In this document: one piece after another, positions 28,407-37,817 of the stretch
How positions within the stretch are numbered: position 1 is the first letter of the stretch
Layout of the letters: the number at the start of each line of letters is the position of its first letter
Source of the DNA: Mucilaginibacter yixingensis
Lineage (GTDB): Bacteria > Bacteroidota > Bacteroidia > Sphingobacteriales > Sphingobacteriaceae
Length of the DNA stretch: 64,000 bases
Assembly (NCBI RefSeq): GCF_041080815.1
Contig: NZ_CP160205.1
Coordinates: forward strand, 1,736,001-1,800,000
Direction: 5' to 3'
Position numbers and translations under genes: made by a program
Notes under the pieces: model-generated
The model's input: only the letters and a program-made list of their open reading frames with translations
Told to the model about the DNA's origin: nothing
The model's database searches: none

Positions 28407-28422
28407 TGTGATGGATATCACA
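28407..28422. promoter_or_regulatory. CRP/FNR-type operator upstream of the universal stress protein gene
   Basis: TGTGA and TCACA are separated by exactly 6 bp, the classic half-site layout for CRP/FNR-family regulators, and the symmetry extends to AATGTGAT / ATCACATT. It ends 50 nt before the ATG of the stress protein gene, a position compatible with activation. The regulator is not in this window. Confidence 0.6.
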
Positions 28423-28472
28423 TTCCCAATCCTGTTAAATATGGAGTTTTACGTCATCAGAAAAACGAAAGG

Positions 28473-29321
28473 ATGAACACGATAGCCGTATTAACAGATC
28501 TTTCTGCAGAAACAACAAATGCTTGCTTTTATGCACTGAAATTAGCAGTTAGAATGAGAGCCGATGTGCAGTTATTCAATGTCAGTATAACCAATAAAAT
28601 TAAAGAGCCAGTGTTGGTGGCGACCGGAGATGAAGCTTGGGGGGACCACAACGATAAAGCCTTTGCCGATAATTTCTGTAATGCACTGTACGCCGATTTT
28701 GAGCATCGTTGTTTTACCGGGGCATTTAAACCGATGCTTTCATGTCAGGCTGTGCAGCAAAGTGCTGCTGATGCGTTGATGTCTTTTATGGGTAATGACG
28801 ATGTCGGTCTTATCATTGTTCCGCTGCCTGGAGGGCAAACAATGAGTAGCTTTGGTCAAAGTATTGCATTTAAAAACATCATGCGTTTGGCTACTGCACC
28901 TATATTGGTTTTACCTGAAAATGCAGATACGCAGTATTTTGAAAAAATAGCATTTTGTGCAGGCGGCGAGGCTAATGATACACAGAATATCCTATCGCTT
29001 GTTGGCCTGATGAAACCGCTTTCGCCCTCAATAATGGTAGCAAGCCTAACTAAACACAGCGCGGTCAATTCTATCGGCAAAGCTATAATGAAGGCGGTTA
29101 AAGAACGAACCGATTACGGCCGAATCTACTATCGCGATATTATGCCGGTTGACCATAGTGGTAGTTGGAAGTGGCTGACCCAAAATAAAAAGTGCGATTT
29201 GCTGGCGCTAACCCAAAAGTCTAAACCAGAAATGGATATGTTTTTTAATCAGGGTGAAACGTATGCCGCTACCTGGCATATTAACATCCCATTGCTTGTT
29301 TTTCCGGCATGGAGTGAGTAG
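28473..29321 (+). CDS. Universal stress protein (UspA family)
   Basis: The 282-residue cytoplasmic protein starts IAVLTDLSAETTNACFYALK-like, the UspA alpha/beta start, and has a VGLIIVPLPGG...ATAPILVLPE segment (about residues 110-150) that ends a first Usp fold. A second, more divergent half follows, so this is a tandem-type UspA. Such proteins respond to starvation or low oxygen. It is flanked by a CRP/FNR-like site upstream and a terminator downstream, and so is a single-gene unit inserted between two glycan operons. Confidence 0.85.
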   Translation: MNTIAVLTDLSAETTNACFYALKLAVRMRADVQLFNVSITNKIKEPVLVATGDEAWGDHNDKAFADNFCNALYADFEHRCFTGAFKPMLSCQAVQQSAADALMSFMGNDDVGLIIVPLPGGQTMSSFGQSIAFKNIMRLATAPILVLPENADTQYFEKIAFCAGGEANDTQNILSLVGLMKPLSPSIMVASLTKHSAVNSIGKAIMKAVKERTDYGRIYYRDIMPVDHSGSWKWLTQNKKCDLLALTQKSKPEMDMFFNQGETYAATWHINIPLLVFPAWSE

Positions 29322-29350
29322 GTCAAAAAGCTGATCTGATTTAGTGATTC

Positions 29351-29381
29351 AAAAAGCCAGCAATTAATGTGCTGGCTTTTT
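29351..29381 (+). terminator. Rho-independent terminator after the stress protein gene
   Basis: A perfect 12-bp stem (29351-29362 with 29370-29381) with a 7-nt loop, A-rich on the left and T-rich on the right, sits 29 nt after the stop codon. It could work in both directions. Confidence 0.88.
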
Positions 29382-29482
29382 CTGTTTGGCAAGCTGTGCA
29401 GATATAGCTAAAAGTTAGCCCTTAATTGTTAATTTTATCCCTCGCCGCATTTACGGCCTTTAACCCTGCTGACTGGAAACCT

Positions 29483-32400
29483 GTGCATCGCCCAATTAAA
29501 TTTATTAAAAAAGCGTTGGTCGCCTTCCTGCTATCTGCTTGCATTTGCAGCGCGGCGGCGGCACAGGTATCCTATACCGTAGAGCAGATCGGGCTTGAAA
29601 AAGGATTATCTAACAGTGCGGCACGCAGTTTTTGCCAGGACCGTAACGGGTTTATCTGGATTGGTACCAACGACGGGTTGAACCGCTATGACGGTTATGA
29701 GTTTAAAGTGTTTCGCAAGCGTGAAGGTGATACCACGGGGCTGATTAATAATTGGATTAATGTGATAGCGGAAGATGCAACTGCGCACCTTTGGATTGGT
29801 ACCCATGGCGGCGTGAGCGTGTATGATCCGGTTACCGGCAAGTTCTCAACAGTAATGTTTCGGCAGAGGGAAGGTGCTCCCTTACAACGCCTAATCAACG
29901 ATACCGAAGGGATTCTTTTTGATCAGCAAGGAAATGCCTGTCTGCGTATAACTGATGGCCGCCTGATTGTATTTAAGGAAGGTTCGTTACAGTCTGGCAG
30001 GGTGGTTAATACAAATCAGGGCAAAGTAACTGCCATTTGTAATGGTACCGGCCAAACCATTTGGGCGCTGGTAGAGGGTAAGGGGCTTTGTAAGTATAAT
30101 CTGCAAAGTGGGGCATTGCAATTTATAACTAAGGCGCCTTTTGGGGTAAGCCGTATACTGGCAGATCACGACGCACTATGGCTATCGGGCAATGGCGAGC
30201 TGCATCATTATAATATTGCCACTAATACTTTCGACCGCCATTTTGGGCATGCCGATGGATTAAGCTCTTCGCGTATTTCAGATTTGCAGCTGGTTAACAA
30301 TCAGCAACTTTGGGTCGGGACGGATGGCGGCGGCATCAACATCCTTGATAAAAGTACAGGCAAATTCAGCTATATGGAAGCGGGCGATAGTCGATCTTCA
30401 TTGAGCAGCAACGCGGTACTTGCTCTATATAAAGACAAACAATCGCGCATTTGGATAGGCACTTACCGGGGCGGTATCAATATTATTGATCCGCATCGGT
30501 CCAATTTTCAAACTATCGGGCATGAGCCGGGCAATCCTAATAGCCTGACCAATAACTTTGTGCTGGCCATCTGCCAGCTTGATGCCGCGCACCTTTGGAT
30601 AGGTACCGATGGTGGAGGAGCCAGTTTGCTTGACCGCCGCACCAACCGTTTTACCAACTATGTTCATCGCCAGCATGATGCTGCTTCTATTGGCGGTAAT
30701 TCTTTAACCAGCATTTGTAAAGATTATCGCAACGATATTTGGTTTGCTACTTATGACGGTGGTTTAAGCCGATACCTGCCTTCTACCCGAACTTTTGCTC
30801 AATATGAGGCCTGGACAGGGGGTAAGCCTCTTAATAATGCTACTTTCTGGCTGCTATATGAAGACCGCGCGCGCCAGTTATGGACCGGGGCGTTACAGCA
30901 TGGTCTTTTTAAGCTTAACCGCGCGCATCAACGTTTTGAGCAATTTGATGCCACGCTTAATGACCTGCTGGTGCTATATCAGGATAAGAAAGGCCAGTTG
31001 TGGGGCGGTGGCTGGACGTCATTAGTAAAAATTGATACCCTGCACAAACAACATCATCGTTTTACCATAGGCCACGCTGTGCGTGCCATGTTTGAAGATA
31101 AGCAGGGACAATTATGGCTGGGTACAGAAGGCGGCCTGGTATTATTTGATCGGGCCAGCGGCCAGATCGTTAAAAAATATACCACTGCAGATGGCCTGGC
31201 TAATGATCATATTATGAACATGCAGCCAGACGAACATGATGGTTTATGGCTGAGCACTTATAACGGATTATCGCGGTTTGATCTGCGCACGCGCACGTTC
31301 CGTACCTATTCTACGGCCGACGGCCTGTCTGAAAGGGAGTTTAATTATAATGCCGGATTACGCCTGATTAATGGTGAAATTGCATTTGGCGGCGCTCGCG
31401 GATTAACCCTGTTTAATCCGCAAAAAGTGTATGGTAACAGGGGGGCGCCGCAGTTGGTATTTACGGGGCTCAATATTAATAACGCCCCTGTTGAAGAATC
31501 ACCAGGCTACATAACCGGTACGCAGCAGGGTAAGATTACCGAGGTTAAGGTGCCTTATGATCAGGCCGTCTTTACTTTCAATTTTACAGCTATTGATTTT
31601 CCTTACAGCGATCATATTGATTACCGCTACCGTTTATTGAACCGTGATGCCGACTGGACAAATTGCGGTACCGGTCGCAGTGCTTCTTATGCCCGCCTGT
31701 CGCCCGGTAGTTATGATTTTCAGGTTAGCTGTACTAATCGTACCGGTAATTGGAGTGAGCATGTTATTAGTGTGCACGTTGTTGTGCTGCCGCCATGGTA
31801 CCGAACCTGGTGGGCCACACTTGTTTTTGTGATGGCTGCTATTGGAGCGGTATATGGCTTTTTTAGCTACCGCATCAGGCAAACCCGTATGACTTATGAG
31901 ATTATGCTGGCCCGCGAGAATGAGAAACGCCAGAAAGCCATTCAGGAAAGCGAGCGTCAGATCCATAACAACAGGCTGGAGTTTTTTACCAGTATATCGC
32001 ATGAGTTCCGCACGCCATTGTCGCTTATTATCAATCCCGTAAAAGATATGCTGATGCGTGAGCATCATGACGATAAAAAAGAGCTGAATATCATTCACCG
32101 TAACGCCCGCCGCTTACTGAGTTTGGTTGATCAGTTGCTGTTGTTCCGTAAGGTTGATTCCGGCCTGGGCCAGATGACGGTAGTTGCGCTGGATGCACGC
32201 GATTTGTGCAGTGATATTTTTCAATGCTTTGCTCAACAGGCGCGCACCAATGGCGTTGAATATTTGTTTATAGCGCCAGACGCACCGCTACTGATCTACG
32301 GCGACCGCGAAAAGCTGGAGATCATTTTATTCAATCTGCTGTCTAATGCCCTGAAATTTACGCCACCAGGCGGACGTATAACGCTTGAACTGGAAGATGA

Positions 32401-33568
32401 ATCTGATGGAGAAATCAAGATTAAAGTAAGTGATACCGGTTGTGGCATAGCGCCTGAAGAAGGTGAGCGCTTATTTGAGCAATTTTACCAGTCACGGTCT
32501 GGCGGACGCCCGGTTAAGGCTGGCTTTGGTATTGGTTTGTACCTGGCCCACCGGTTTGCACAGCAGCATGCCGGCAGCCTGAGTTATCAAAGTCAAACAG
32601 GCGAGGGGACGATCTTCCTGCTCACCCTGAAAAAAGGCAAAGCCCATTTTGATCAGGCGCAGATAAGTGAAGATACGGTTTCAGAATCGTCATTACTGGA
32701 AGAATTAATAGCCGATGACCAGCAAGTACTACCGGCAGAACCGCTCAAAACATTTAAAACTGCCGAAGTATTTACCGAGCGCAAAGTGATTTTGGTGGTG
32801 GACGATGATAGCGATATGCGCAATTACGTATGCGATATATTTAAAGACCAATACATCGTACATCAAGCCGCCGATGGCGAAACGGCCATGCTGATGGTCA
32901 AAGAAAAAACGCCCGATCTGGTAATTAGTGATGTAATGATGCCTGGCATAAGCGGCATAGCGTTTTGCAGTTGGCTGAAAAATGATCCGGCTTATAGTTA
33001 TATCCCTGTTATCTTGCTAACGGCCAGTTCCTCGACCGAGAACCGTTTGAAGGGGCTGGACGGTGGCGCCGACGATTACCTGAGCAAACCCTTCGAAAAA
33101 GATCTGTTGGTAACCCGGGTGTCTAACCTGTTGACCATTCGTGATAATCTGCGGACGTATTTTTATAATGAGATTACGCTGCAAACCAACCCGGTAAATA
33201 TCTCCGAGGAGTATAAATTGTTTTTACAGAAATGCATCGAGGTAATCGAAACACATCTTACAGATGCACAATTCAGCATAGGGGTGCTGGCGTCAGAGAT
33301 AGGCATGAGCCATTCCAATCTTTACCGAAAGGTAAAGTTAATGTCGGGCTATACGGTTGCAGCGTTTATCAGGCTTATCAGGTTGCGTAAAGCGGCAGAG
33401 TTGCTCATCAACTCCAGCTATAACATTAACCAGGTGGCGGCGGCAACCGGCTTTAATGATATTAAATATTTCCGCACACAGTTCTCCAAACTGTTCGGTA
33501 TGTCGCCGTCAGAGTTTACCAAAAAGAATCGTCCGGTGTTTAGTAAAAAGGTAAACACAAAGTGGTAA
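29483..33568 (+). CDS. Hybrid two-component system regulator (HTCS) of a polysaccharide locus
   Basis: No ATG precedes the signal peptide in this frame. GTG 29483 gives MHRPIKFIKKALVAFLL, a normal signal peptide, and is preferred over TTG 29426. The protein is about 1361 residues. In order: a periplasmic two-propeller sensor of Reg_prop repeats (GFIWIGT, HLWIGT, RIWIGT and others, about 25-640), a Y_Y_Y domain (about 690-765), a membrane segment near 775-795, HisKA with H840 in ISHEFRTP, HATPase, a receiver domain with D1150 in ISDVMMPG, and an AraC-type helix-turn-helix (about 1255-1355). It would sense an oligosaccharide in the periplasm and switch on the operon that starts at 33684. Confidence 0.95.
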   Translation: MHRPIKFIKKALVAFLLSACICSAAAAQVSYTVEQIGLEKGLSNSAARSFCQDRNGFIWIGTNDGLNRYDGYEFKVFRKREGDTTGLINNWINVIAEDATAHLWIGTHGGVSVYDPVTGKFSTVMFRQREGAPLQRLINDTEGILFDQQGNACLRITDGRLIVFKEGSLQSGRVVNTNQGKVTAICNGTGQTIWALVEGKGLCKYNLQSGALQFITKAPFGVSRILADHDALWLSGNGELHHYNIATNTFDRHFGHADGLSSSRISDLQLVNNQQLWVGTDGGGINILDKSTGKFSYMEAGDSRSSLSSNAVLALYKDKQSRIWIGTYRGGINIIDPHRSNFQTIGHEPGNPNSLTNNFVLAICQLDAAHLWIGTDGGGASLLDRRTNRFTNYVHRQHDAASIGGNSLTSICKDYRNDIWFATYDGGLSRYLPSTRTFAQYEAWTGGKPLNNATFWLLYEDRARQLWTGALQHGLFKLNRAHQRFEQFDATLNDLLVLYQDKKGQLWGGGWTSLVKIDTLHKQHHRFTIGHAVRAMFEDKQGQLWLGTEGGLVLFDRASGQIVKKYTTADGLANDHIMNMQPDEHDGLWLSTYNGLSRFDLRTRTFRTYSTADGLSEREFNYNAGLRLINGEIAFGGARGLTLFNPQKVYGNRGAPQLVFTGLNINNAPVEESPGYITGTQQGKITEVKVPYDQAVFTFNFTAIDFPYSDHIDYRYRLLNRDADWTNCGTGRSASYARLSPGSYDFQVSCTNRTGNWSEHVISVHVVVLPPWYRTWWATLVFVMAAIGAVYGFFSYRIRQTRMTYEIMLARENEKRQKAIQESERQIHNNRLEFFTSISHEFRTPLSLIINPVKDMLMREHHDDKKELNIIHRNARRLLSLVDQLLLFRKVDSGLGQMTVVALDARDLCSDIFQCFAQQARTNGVEYLFIAPDAPLLIYGDREKLEIILFNLLSNALKFTPPGGRITLELEDESDGEIKIKVSDTGCGIAPEEGERLFEQFYQSRSGGRPVKAGFGIGLYLAHRFAQQHAGSLSYQSQTGEGTIFLLTLKKGKAHFDQAQISEDTVSESSLLEELIADDQQVLPAEPLKTFKTAEVFTERKVILVVDDDSDMRNYVCDIFKDQYIVHQAADGETAMLMVKEKTPDLVISDVMMPGISGIAFCSWLKNDPAYSYIPVILLTASSSTENRLKGLDGGADDYLSKPFEKDLLVTRVSNLLTIRDNLRTYFYNEITLQTNPVNISEEYKLFLQKCIEVIETHLTDAQFSIGVLASEIGMSHSNLYRKVKLMSGYTVAAFIRLIRLRKAAELLINSSYNINQVAAATGFNDIKYFRTQFSKLFGMSPSEFTKKNRPVFSKKVNTKW

Positions 33569-33683
33569 TTATAGTCGTTTGTTCCGTTTTTGCTTAAAAT
33601 GCCCCTGCTTGTTGCAGAGTTTACCCCCCTTTTAATTCCCGTTTCAGGTTCAAATTTGCTTTAAACCATTATAACCCGTTTTT

Positions 33684-35993
33684 ATGTTTAAAGCTTTACT
33701 TCATCTCCGCAAGGTTATTTGTGCAGGTGCATTGATTTGGTGTGGATTGATAACTGCCGGCGCGCAACCAAAGATTAATGCTAAACCCGTTCCGCAGCTT
33801 GGTAAAAACAGCATTAAAGAAGTGATAGCCGCCATGACGCTGCAAGAAAAAGCCTTAATGGTGATAGGGGGCGGGCGTACAGGCACCGGTATAATTCTGG
33901 GCGATGGCTCTATGATCGGCCGTACAGAATCGCGCTTACCCGGAGCGGCGGGTGGCACCAACGCTATACCTAGACTAGGCATCCCGGCTATGGTATTACC
34001 AGATGGCCCTGCGGGTCTGCGTATTGATGTAAAACGCCAAGGCGATAACAAGCTTTATTATGCCACGGCTTTTCCTTCTGCCACTACGCTGGCATCAACC
34101 TGGGATACGGCACTGGTAAAAAGGGTAGGAGCTGCATTTGGTAACGAAGTGCTGGAGTATGGTGCCGATATCATCCTGGCGCCGGGCATTAACATTCACC
34201 GCAATCCGCTTGGGGGCAGAAACTTTGAGTATTATTCAGAAGATCCTGTGGTAGCAGGTAATATTGCCGCAGCCATCATCAAAGGTTTTCAAAGTAACGG
34301 CATAGGTACTTCCATTAAACACTTTGTGGCTAATAATCAGGAGGCTAATCGCGCGGGAATTAATGAACTGATTACCGAACGATCATTAAGGGAGATCTAC
34401 CTCAAAGCATTTGAGATCGCCATTAAAAAATCGCAACCGTGGACGGTCATGTCGTCATACAATCTCGTTAACGGCACCCATACCTCTGAACGTGCCGACT
34501 TGCTCACCACCGTTTTACGTGACGAATGGGGTTTTAAGGGTTATGTGATGACAGACTGGGGCGGCAAGGCCAAAAACCTGATTGCCCAGATGAATGCCGG
34601 TAACGATGTAATTATGCCCGGTAATGCCAATCAGGTAAACCGCATTATCTCGGCGGTTGAGCATGACTCGCTGGATGTTAAGGTGCTTGACCGTAACGTG
34701 GAGCACATCCTTAACATCATCGTTAAATCGCCTTCTTTCAAACACTACAAATACTCCGGCGCGCCCGATCTGAAAGCGCACGCACAAGTATCCCGACAGG
34801 CTGGTGCCGAAGGCATGGTGCTACTGGAAAATCACGGAAATGCACTGCCTTTAAAAAGCAGCCAGAAAAACATAGCCTTGCTGGGCAATGCCAGTTATGC
34901 TACCATTGCGGGTGGTACGGGCAGCGGCGATGTCAACAAAGTTCATGTAATTTCACTAGCCGGTGGATTGACTAATGCTGATTTTATGCCAGAAGCACAA
35001 CTGGCCGCAACCTATAATTCTTATGTAAGCGATTGGCGCAAGCGTTCGCGCGAATTAAATATTGCCGACTATCAGTTAAATACCCTGGCCGCTAAATGTG
35101 ATGTCGCAGTGCTCACTATCGGTCGCAACAGCGGCGAAACCAAGGATCGTGACCTTGACTCAAACTATCACCTGAAACCGGCCGAATTATCATTGATTGA
35201 TCGCACGGCCACTGCTTTCCATCAGCAGGGTAAAAAACTCATCATCGTACTAAATATTTGCGGTCCGATTGATACCAAAGCTTGGAGAACTAAAGCCGAC
35301 GCCATACTGCTGGCCTGGCAACCCGGCCAGGAGGCCGGTGATGCCATGGCCGATGTGCTGACCGGGAAAGTAAATCCTTCGGGTAAACTGGCTACCACTT
35401 TTACCGAGAATTACGAAGACGTTCCCTCAGCACGAGATTTCCCTGGTACACCTGCCGCTAGTCCAGAGCAAGTAGCTTACAGGGAGGGTATTTATGTGGG
35501 CTATCGGTACTATGATACTTTTAATATTAAACCAGCTTATGAGTTTGGTTATGGCCTGTCTTACACCACTTTTAAGATCAGCCCGGTAAAACTAGCTGCG
35601 GCTCTGGTTAAAAATAGGTTAACGGCCCAGGTTACCATAACCAATACCGGCAAAGTAGCGGGTAAGGAAGTGGTGCAGGTTTACGTGGCCGCCCCGGCAA
35701 AATCAATTGCAAAGCCAGCACAAGAACTAAAAGATTTTGCCAAAACGCGATTACTCAAACCGGGCGAGTCGCAAACCTTCACTTTTAATATTCCGGTAGC
35801 CAGTCTGGCATCTTTCCATAACGATAAAAACGCCTGGATAACCGATGCCGGGCAATACCTATTAAAGATAGGCACCTCATCAAGACAAATAGCACAGACA
35901 AGCATTTTCAATATCTCGGCAACGATGGTAACCGAGCGTGTGCATAGCGTACTGCATCCTCCGCAATCGGTAGATGTTTATAATGCTCAATAA
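33684..35993 (+). CDS. GH3 family glycosidase (beta-glucosidase-like)
   Basis: The 769-residue protein has a signal peptide (cleavage near ITAGAQ) and the GH3 layout: a TIM-barrel (about 40-370) with GPAGLRID and KHFVANNQE motifs and putative nucleophile D291 in VMTDWGG, then an alpha/beta sandwich (about 380-600), and a fibronectin III-like C-terminal domain (about 650-745). GH3 enzymes remove single beta-linked sugars from chain ends. It is the first gene after the HTCS, with a 115-base gap that holds no clear promoter motif, and it heads a five-gene hydrolase operon. Sugar specificity is not evident. Confidence 0.93.
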   Translation: MFKALLHLRKVICAGALIWCGLITAGAQPKINAKPVPQLGKNSIKEVIAAMTLQEKALMVIGGGRTGTGIILGDGSMIGRTESRLPGAAGGTNAIPRLGIPAMVLPDGPAGLRIDVKRQGDNKLYYATAFPSATTLASTWDTALVKRVGAAFGNEVLEYGADIILAPGINIHRNPLGGRNFEYYSEDPVVAGNIAAAIIKGFQSNGIGTSIKHFVANNQEANRAGINELITERSLREIYLKAFEIAIKKSQPWTVMSSYNLVNGTHTSERADLLTTVLRDEWGFKGYVMTDWGGKAKNLIAQMNAGNDVIMPGNANQVNRIISAVEHDSLDVKVLDRNVEHILNIIVKSPSFKHYKYSGAPDLKAHAQVSRQAGAEGMVLLENHGNALPLKSSQKNIALLGNASYATIAGGTGSGDVNKVHVISLAGGLTNADFMPEAQLAATYNSYVSDWRKRSRELNIADYQLNTLAAKCDVAVLTIGRNSGETKDRDLDSNYHLKPAELSLIDRTATAFHQQGKKLIIVLNICGPIDTKAWRTKADAILLAWQPGQEAGDAMADVLTGKVNPSGKLATTFTENYEDVPSARDFPGTPAASPEQVAYREGIYVGYRYYDTFNIKPAYEFGYGLSYTTFKISPVKLAAALVKNRLTAQVTITNTGKVAGKEVVQVYVAAPAKSIAKPAQELKDFAKTRLLKPGESQTFTFNIPVASLASFHNDKNAWITDAGQYLLKIGTSSRQIAQTSIFNISATMVTERVHSVLHPPQSVDVYNAQ

Positions 35994-36000
35994 ACTAAGG

Positions 36001-37803
36001 ATGAAGTATCTAAACAGCATGTTAACAGGACTAATAAAAAAATCGGTCTGTTTTTTGTTCGGGTTTGCAATTGCGATGTCTGCCAGGGCGCAAAGCATAG
36101 CTGCTTGTTCTGAGGCTAATCTGGATGGTAAATGGAATGTAATTATAGATTGGTATGGAAGCGGTAACGCGGCCGATATAGCCAGCAATAAACAAGCCAC
36201 CGGGAAGGATGATTTTGTAGAGTTTTCTTTTGATAACAGCCAAACGCTTGCCGTTCCCGGCGATTGGAACTATCAGCGTGATGAACTGAAATATTACGAA
36301 GGCACCGTTTGGTATCAGCGCGATTTTGATTACCTGCCCCGGCGGGGTAAACGCGCCTATCTGCATTTTGATGGGGTAAGTTATCGCTGTGAGGTTTATC
36401 TGAATGGCAAACTATTGGGCGGTCACGAAGGTAGCTTTACACCATTTCAGTTTGATGTAAGCGGCATCATCAAGCGGGGTAAAAACCTATTGGTGCTAAA
36501 GGCAAACAACGAGCGCCGGGAGGATGCCATCCCGGCTCGCAAGTTTGATTGGTGGAATTACGGCGGTATCACGCGCAGCGTAAACCTGCTTACCGTACCC
36601 GATGAACACATAGCCGACTATTTTATCCAACTAAAGAAAGGCTCGCTTACTGATCTTTGCGGCTGGGTGCAGCTTAGCGATAAACAATACCGGCAAGTGA
36701 GGCTGGAGATACCAGAGGCACATATAAAAAAGGTGCTTACTACAGATAGTGCCGGTCGCGCGCAGATCGATTTGCCGGCAAAGCTCGCCTTATGGTCGCC
36801 GGAACAGCCCAAGCTTTATGCGGTGAAACTATATGCGGGGAACGACACCGTTACAGATTTGATCGGCTTCCGTTCCATTGAGGTAAAGGGCACGCAGATC
36901 CTGCTTAATAAAAAGCCGGTATTTCTGCGGGGCATCAGCTTTCATGAGGAAATGCCACAGCGTGCCGCCCGGGCTTATAGCGAGGCTGATTCGCGCACGT
37001 TGTTAACCTGGGCTAAAGAGTTGGGTTGCAATTTTGTGCGCCTGGCACATTACCCACAAAACCCGCAAACAGTAAAACTGGCCGAGCAAATGGGCCTGAT
37101 GATGTGGGAGGAGATCCCCGTTTGGCAGGGCATCCAGTTCAGTAATCCGCAAATACTCAGTAAGGCCAACAACATGCTGCACGAAATGATTGAGCGCGAT
37201 AAGAACCGTTGTGGCATCATTATCTGGAGTCTCTCTAACGAGACAGCTCCCGGTCCCGACCGCAATGCCACCCTGACTCAAATGGCCAAAGACGCCCGCG
37301 CGATGGACGATACCCGCCTTATTTCGTCGGCCTTTGATCATTTTAAATATAGTGGCAACCAGATTTTGATAGATGATCCGCTGAGTGAGAGTTTGGATGT
37401 GCTGGCGGCCAACAAATACATGGGCTGGTATGCCAAATGGCCCGCCGGACCGGGCAATGTGGTCTGGAAAAGTACTTTCAATAAACCGCTCATTATCTCT
37501 GAGTTTGGTGCCGAAGCCCTCTATGGCAATCACGGCGCTAAAGATACCGCCAGCTTGTGGACCGAAGAATACCAGGAGCAGCTATATAAAGACAACCTAG
37601 CCATGTTTAAAAACATCCCATTTCTGCAGGGTGTTTGCCCCTGGATCCTGGCCGATTTCAGGAGCCCCGGCCGCATGCAGGCTCAGTATCAGCAGGGGTG
37701 GAACAGAAAAGGTTTGCTATCAGACAAAGGCTTTAAAAAGAAGGCCTGGTATGTGATGCACAGCTTTTATCAGCAAAAACAACAAGAAAATAAAGCCAAA
37801 TAA
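36001..37803 (+). CDS. GH2 family glycosidase (beta-glucuronidase-like)
   Basis: The start chosen is ATG 36001, seven bases after the preceding stop, giving MKYLNSMLTGLIKKSVC and a signal peptide ending near SARAQ. An upstream in-frame ATG at 35974 would overlap the previous gene. The protein is about 600 residues: sugar-binding sandwich (about 45-205), immunoglobulin-like domain, and TIM barrel from about 300. IWSLSNE with acid/base E414 and ISEFGAEA with nucleophile E501 are close to beta-glucuronidase patterns. The short length, without extra C-terminal domains, also fits that group. The substrate is inferred, not shown. Confidence 0.88.
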   Translation: MKYLNSMLTGLIKKSVCFLFGFAIAMSARAQSIAACSEANLDGKWNVIIDWYGSGNAADIASNKQATGKDDFVEFSFDNSQTLAVPGDWNYQRDELKYYEGTVWYQRDFDYLPRRGKRAYLHFDGVSYRCEVYLNGKLLGGHEGSFTPFQFDVSGIIKRGKNLLVLKANNERREDAIPARKFDWWNYGGITRSVNLLTVPDEHIADYFIQLKKGSLTDLCGWVQLSDKQYRQVRLEIPEAHIKKVLTTDSAGRAQIDLPAKLALWSPEQPKLYAVKLYAGNDTVTDLIGFRSIEVKGTQILLNKKPVFLRGISFHEEMPQRAARAYSEADSRTLLTWAKELGCNFVRLAHYPQNPQTVKLAEQMGLMMWEEIPVWQGIQFSNPQILSKANNMLHEMIERDKNRCGIIIWSLSNETAPGPDRNATLTQMAKDARAMDDTRLISSAFDHFKYSGNQILIDDPLSESLDVLAANKYMGWYAKWPAGPGNVVWKSTFNKPLIISEFGAEALYGNHGAKDTASLWTEEYQEQLYKDNLAMFKNIPFLQGVCPWILADFRSPGRMQAQYQQGWNRKGLLSDKGFKKKAWYVMHSFYQQKQQENKAK

Positions 37804-37817
37804 AACAGGATACTTAT

